Origin: Clostridia bacterium
GTDB lineage: Bacteria > Bacillota > Clostridia > Oscillospirales > Butyricicoccaceae
Assembly (NCBI GenBank): GCA_029099685.1
Contig: JAQXOO010000012.1
Span: 1-64,000, forward strand
Direction: 5' to 3'
DNA length: 64,000 bases
Below are positions 61,574 to 64,000 of this stretch, one piece after another. The notes under the pieces were generated by a model that was not told the origin of the DNA, made no database searches, and saw nothing but the letters and a program-made list of their open reading frames with translations. The position numbers and the translations under genes are program-made. The first letter of the stretch is position 1; each line of letters opens with the position of its first letter.

Positions 61574-62611
61574 ATGAGAAAGTATCTGGCACTGCTGCTG
61601 GCCGCCATGATGATTCTGGCTCTGGCTGCCGGCTGCGGCAACAACGCCAACGAAGGCGGTAATTCCGGCAAGACCTTCAAGATCGGTATGGTCACCGACG
61701 TGGGCGGCGTTAACGACAAGTCCTTCAACCAGACTTCCTGGGAAGGTCTGCAGGCTCTGCAGGCTTCCGACAGCCGTTTCCAGGTCCAGTATCTGGAGTC
61801 CAAGACCGACGCTGACTATCAGGGCAACATCGAGACCTTTATGGAAGACGGTTATGACCTGATCATCTGCGTGGGCTACATGCTGGCTAATGCCACCAAG
61901 GAAGCGGCCACCGCCAACCCCGATCAGAAGTTCGCCATCATCGATGACAGCTCCATCGACCTGCCCAATGTGGCCTGCCTGATGTTCGCCCAGAACCAGG
62001 CTTCCTACCTGGTGGGCCTGGTGGCCGGCATGATGACCGAGTCCAACACCGTTGGCTATGTTCAGGGCATGTATTCTGACTCCATGAACCAGTTTGCCGT
62101 GGGTTACATCGCCGGTGTCAAGGCTGCCAATCCCGATGCTGAGATCCTGCAGTACAACGCCAACTCCTTCGGCGATGCCGCTGTGGGCAAGACCGCTGCT
62201 GTGGATATGATCACCAAGGGCGCTGACGTCATCTATCATGCCGCCGGCGGCACCGGTTCCGGTGTCATCGAGGGCTGCAAGGAGAATGGCATCTGGGCCA
62301 TCGGTGTCGACTCCGACCAGAGCCCCCTGGCTCCCGAAAACGTCATCACCTCCGCTATGAAGCGTGTTGACACTGCCGCTCAGGATATTTCTAAGGCTGT
62401 TGCCGACGGTAAGTTCCAGTCCGGCGTTCATATGTATGATCTGACCAACGAAGGCGTTGGCATTGCTCCCACCCAGAACCTGCTGCCTGCTGAGGTCGTG
62501 GACGCCGTTAACGCTGCCATGGCCAAGGTCGAGTCCGGCGAGATCACCGTTCCCAACACCATCGACGAGCTGGAAGCTGTCTATCCCGGCGCTTTCACTC
62601 TGACCGAGTAA
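61574..62611 (+). CDS. BMP-family substrate-binding lipoprotein
   Basis: A 345-residue lipoprotein (lipobox LAAGC, Cys21) of the BMP/PnrA family (IGMVTDVGGVNDKSFNQ; FGDAAVGKTAAVDMI; IWAIGVDSDQ). Family members bind purine nucleosides for ABC import. The permease and ATPase are not adjacent; the gene ends in its own terminator. Very biased codons imply high expression. Confidence 0.92.
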   Translation: MRKYLALLLAAMMILALAAGCGNNANEGGNSGKTFKIGMVTDVGGVNDKSFNQTSWEGLQALQASDSRFQVQYLESKTDADYQGNIETFMEDGYDLIICVGYMLANATKEAATANPDQKFAIIDDSSIDLPNVACLMFAQNQASYLVGLVAGMMTESNTVGYVQGMYSDSMNQFAVGYIAGVKAANPDAEILQYNANSFGDAAVGKTAAVDMITKGADVIYHAAGGTGSGVIEGCKENGIWAIGVDSDQSPLAPENVITSAMKRVDTAAQDISKAVADGKFQSGVHMYDLTNEGVGIAPTQNLLPAEVVDAVNAAMAKVESGEITVPNTIDELEAVYPGAFTLTE

Positions 62612-62627
62612 GCTTTACCGCCATCAA

Positions 62628-62660
62628 AACTCCGCTGACTTGTTCAGCGGAGTTTTTTTG
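62628..62660 (+). terminator. Intrinsic terminator after the BMP gene
   Basis: AACTCCGCTGA/TCAGCGGAGTT, then TTTTT. Confidence 0.9.
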
Positions 62661-62710
62661 CGCAAAAAATGATGAAATCGGCGAAAAAATGTGGAAATTT
62701 CTTACCGGCA

Positions 62711-62719
62711 TGATATAAT
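62711..62719 (+). promoter_or_regulatory. Extended -10 promoter of the YjjI-type gene
   Basis: TGATATAAT (62711-62719) is an extended -10 box; a weak -35 (TGTGGA) lies 18 bp upstream. Confidence 0.6.
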
Positions 62720-62756
62720 AAATAAAGTATTCATATCATCATGGGAGGAATTGACC

Positions 62757-64000
62757 ATGCGCGAACTTACGGCATCGGAAGTGCAGACTGCAAGAGAAGC
62801 CATTTTGGCCACCATTACCGACAGAACACTGACCCATGAGCAGAAGGTCACAAACCTGTCGCGCCATGCTGAGAATCTGCTCACTGTGCTGGACGAGCCG
62901 GCTGAACTGGACAGCCTGATGCGGGTGCCGGTCACGGAAAAATGCATCTGCAACCTGGGTGAGGGTGACGCGCCCTACCGTCCCCGTTACATTGCGCCCG
63001 ATTACGCCAAATTCCTGCGGGAGGGCAGCGCGTTCCTCCAGCTGGAGCCTGCCACCGACCTTTTCGACGCGCTGAATAACCTTCTGATCTTCTACCATAA
63101 TGTGCCCAGCATCACCAATTTCCCGGTGTATATCGGCAACCTGGATCAGCTGCTGGAGCCTTATGTGGAGGGAATGGATGACGAGACTGTCAAAAAGGCC
63201 CTGCGCCTGTTTTTCAAGAATGTGGACCGCACCATTCTGGACTCCTTCTGCCACGCGGACATCGGCCCCATGGATACCCGCGCCGGCCGCCTGATCATGC
63301 AGGTGGAAGCTGAACTGGAGGACGCCGTCCCCAACCTGACCATGCGTGTCAGCGCTGAGACACCCGACAGCTATCTGCTGGAGGGCATCCGCTGCGCCAT
63401 GCATTCCGCAAAGCCCAGCTTTGCCAATGACGCCATGTTCCGGCGGGAGCTGGGGGACCATTACGTCATCGCCAGCTGCTACAACGGTCTGCTGGAGGCT
63501 GGCGGCAGCTACACCCTGTCCCGGCTGCTGCTGGGCAACATCGCCCGCCGCGCCGACAGCATTGCGGATTTCAAGACCCGCGTGCTGCCGCATATGATGG
63601 ATGTGATGGCCCGGTATATGGACGAACGCATCCGGTTCATTGTGGAAAAGAGCGGCTTTTTTGAAAGCAACTTCCTGTCGCGAGAGGGCTTCATCAAGCG
63701 GGAAAACTTTACCGCCATGTACGGGCTGGTTGGCCTTGCAGAAGCGGTCAACGTGCTGATGGAGAAAGAGGGCAAGTCCGGCCGCTACGGCCATTGTGCC
63801 GAGGCGGACGCCCTGGGCGTGGAGATCATGGACCAGATCGAAGCCTTCAACAACGCCCATCAGGCACCCTACTGCGAATGCACCGGCGGCCATTTCCTGC
63901 TGCACGCCCAGGTGGGCCTGGCTGATGATCAGAACAGCAGTCCCGGCACCCGCATCCCCATTGGCGAGGAACCGGACGAGCTGGTGGACCACCTCAAACA
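62757..64000 (+). CDS. yjjI: YjjI-family glycyl radical enzyme, N-terminal 414 codons
   Basis: The open frame begins MRELTASEVQTAREAILATI after GGGAGGAA and runs off the window. The text IFYHNVPSITNFPVYIGNLD, SFCHADIGPMDTRAG and YCECTGGHFLLHAQVGL is as expected for the YjjI (DUF3029) group of glycyl radical enzymes, relatives of pyruvate formate-lyase with unknown reaction. About four fifths of the protein is visible; the glycyl radical loop and the expected YjjW-type activating enzyme lie outside. Promoter and start well supported. Confidence 0.85.
   Translation, partial: MRELTASEVQTAREAILATITDRTLTHEQKVTNLSRHAENLLTVLDEPAELDSLMRVPVTEKCICNLGEGDAPYRPRYIAPDYAKFLREGSAFLQLEPATDLFDALNNLLIFYHNVPSITNFPVYIGNLDQLLEPYVEGMDDETVKKALRLFFKNVDRTILDSFCHADIGPMDTRAGRLIMQVEAELEDAVPNLTMRVSAETPDSYLLEGIRCAMHSAKPSFANDAMFRRELGDHYVIASCYNGLLEAGGSYTLSRLLLGNIARRADSIADFKTRVLPHMMDVMARYMDERIRFIVEKSGFFESNFLSREGFIKRENFTAMYGLVGLAEAVNVLMEKEGKSGRYGHCAEADALGVEIMDQIEAFNNAHQAPYCECTGGHFLLHAQVGLADDQNSSPGTRIPIGEEPDELVDHLK

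Overview
The window reads as one contiguous piece of a GC-rich, anaerobic, Gram-positive gut-type Firmicute. The best fit is the Oscillospiraceae (Intestinimonas, Flavonifractor or Lawsonibacter-like), but the species cannot be fixed from this sequence alone. Supporting features are [FeFe]-hydrogenase maturases, glycyl-radical and radical-SAM enzymes, a complete lysine-to-butyrate fermentation set, clostridial families such as DUF3048, DUF4364, YtvI and YitT, consensus AGGAGG ribosome sites, sigma-A promoters with 17-bp spacing, and many intrinsic terminators. I saw no rRNA, tRNA or CRISPR array.

Layout. 1-140: the end of an IS30-family element. 190-5342 (minus): an H-cluster maturation operon (TM1266-family regulator, hydE, hydF) with a three-gene sulfonate/NMT1-type ABC transporter between hydE and hydF. 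5.4-7.7 kb: two small proteins and pyrG with a terminator in its leader. 7.8-12.6 kb: an AT-rich alpha/beta hydrolase, glnA with an ANTAR regulator, and divergent purF with its own leader terminator. 12.6-20.7 kb: a FAD/Rieske protein, a MacA/MacB-like exporter, AzlC/AzlD, an SDR and a membrane protein. 20.9-32.4 kb: DUF3048 lipoprotein, DUF4364, mtnA, several unknown envelope proteins, xth, YtvI-type permease, lysC, rlmB, and an 801-residue protein that looks like a P1B ATPase stripped of its catalytic motifs. 32.5-38.9 kb: a second EF-G-like GTPase, then aldolase, lspA, RluA-type synthase, HAD phosphatase, YitT and ArsC-like genes packed as an operon. 39.5-46.1 kb: yebC, lepA, hemW, kamB, kamC.

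46.1-54.0 kb is the metabolic centre: promoter, lysine riboswitch, terminator, then kal, kce, kdd, kamA, kamD, kamE, atoD, atoA. Lysine is isomerised by KamA, then by KamDE; Kdd oxidises, Kce cleaves with acetyl-CoA, Kal deaminates, and AtoDA moves CoA between butyryl-CoA and acetoacetate. KamB and KamC, the putative reactivase of the B12/PLP mutase KamDE, sit just upstream of the riboswitch promoter, apparently in the lepA-hemW transcription unit. An AtoE-type short-chain fatty acid carrier lies nearby (58.7-60.0 kb).

54.1-64.0 kb: a MerR-like protein, two CNNM/CorC-type membrane proteins, a MarR regulator with twin operators, DegV, AtoE, a divergent MtnA-family enzyme, a BMP-family nucleoside-type lipoprotein, and the first 414 codons of a YjjI-family glycyl radical enzyme.

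Strongest leads: a lysine riboswitch placed on a lysine-degrading operon, the degenerate P-type ATPase, the transporter inside the hydrogenase maturation operon, and several leader attenuators (pyrG, purF, TM1266/hydE).
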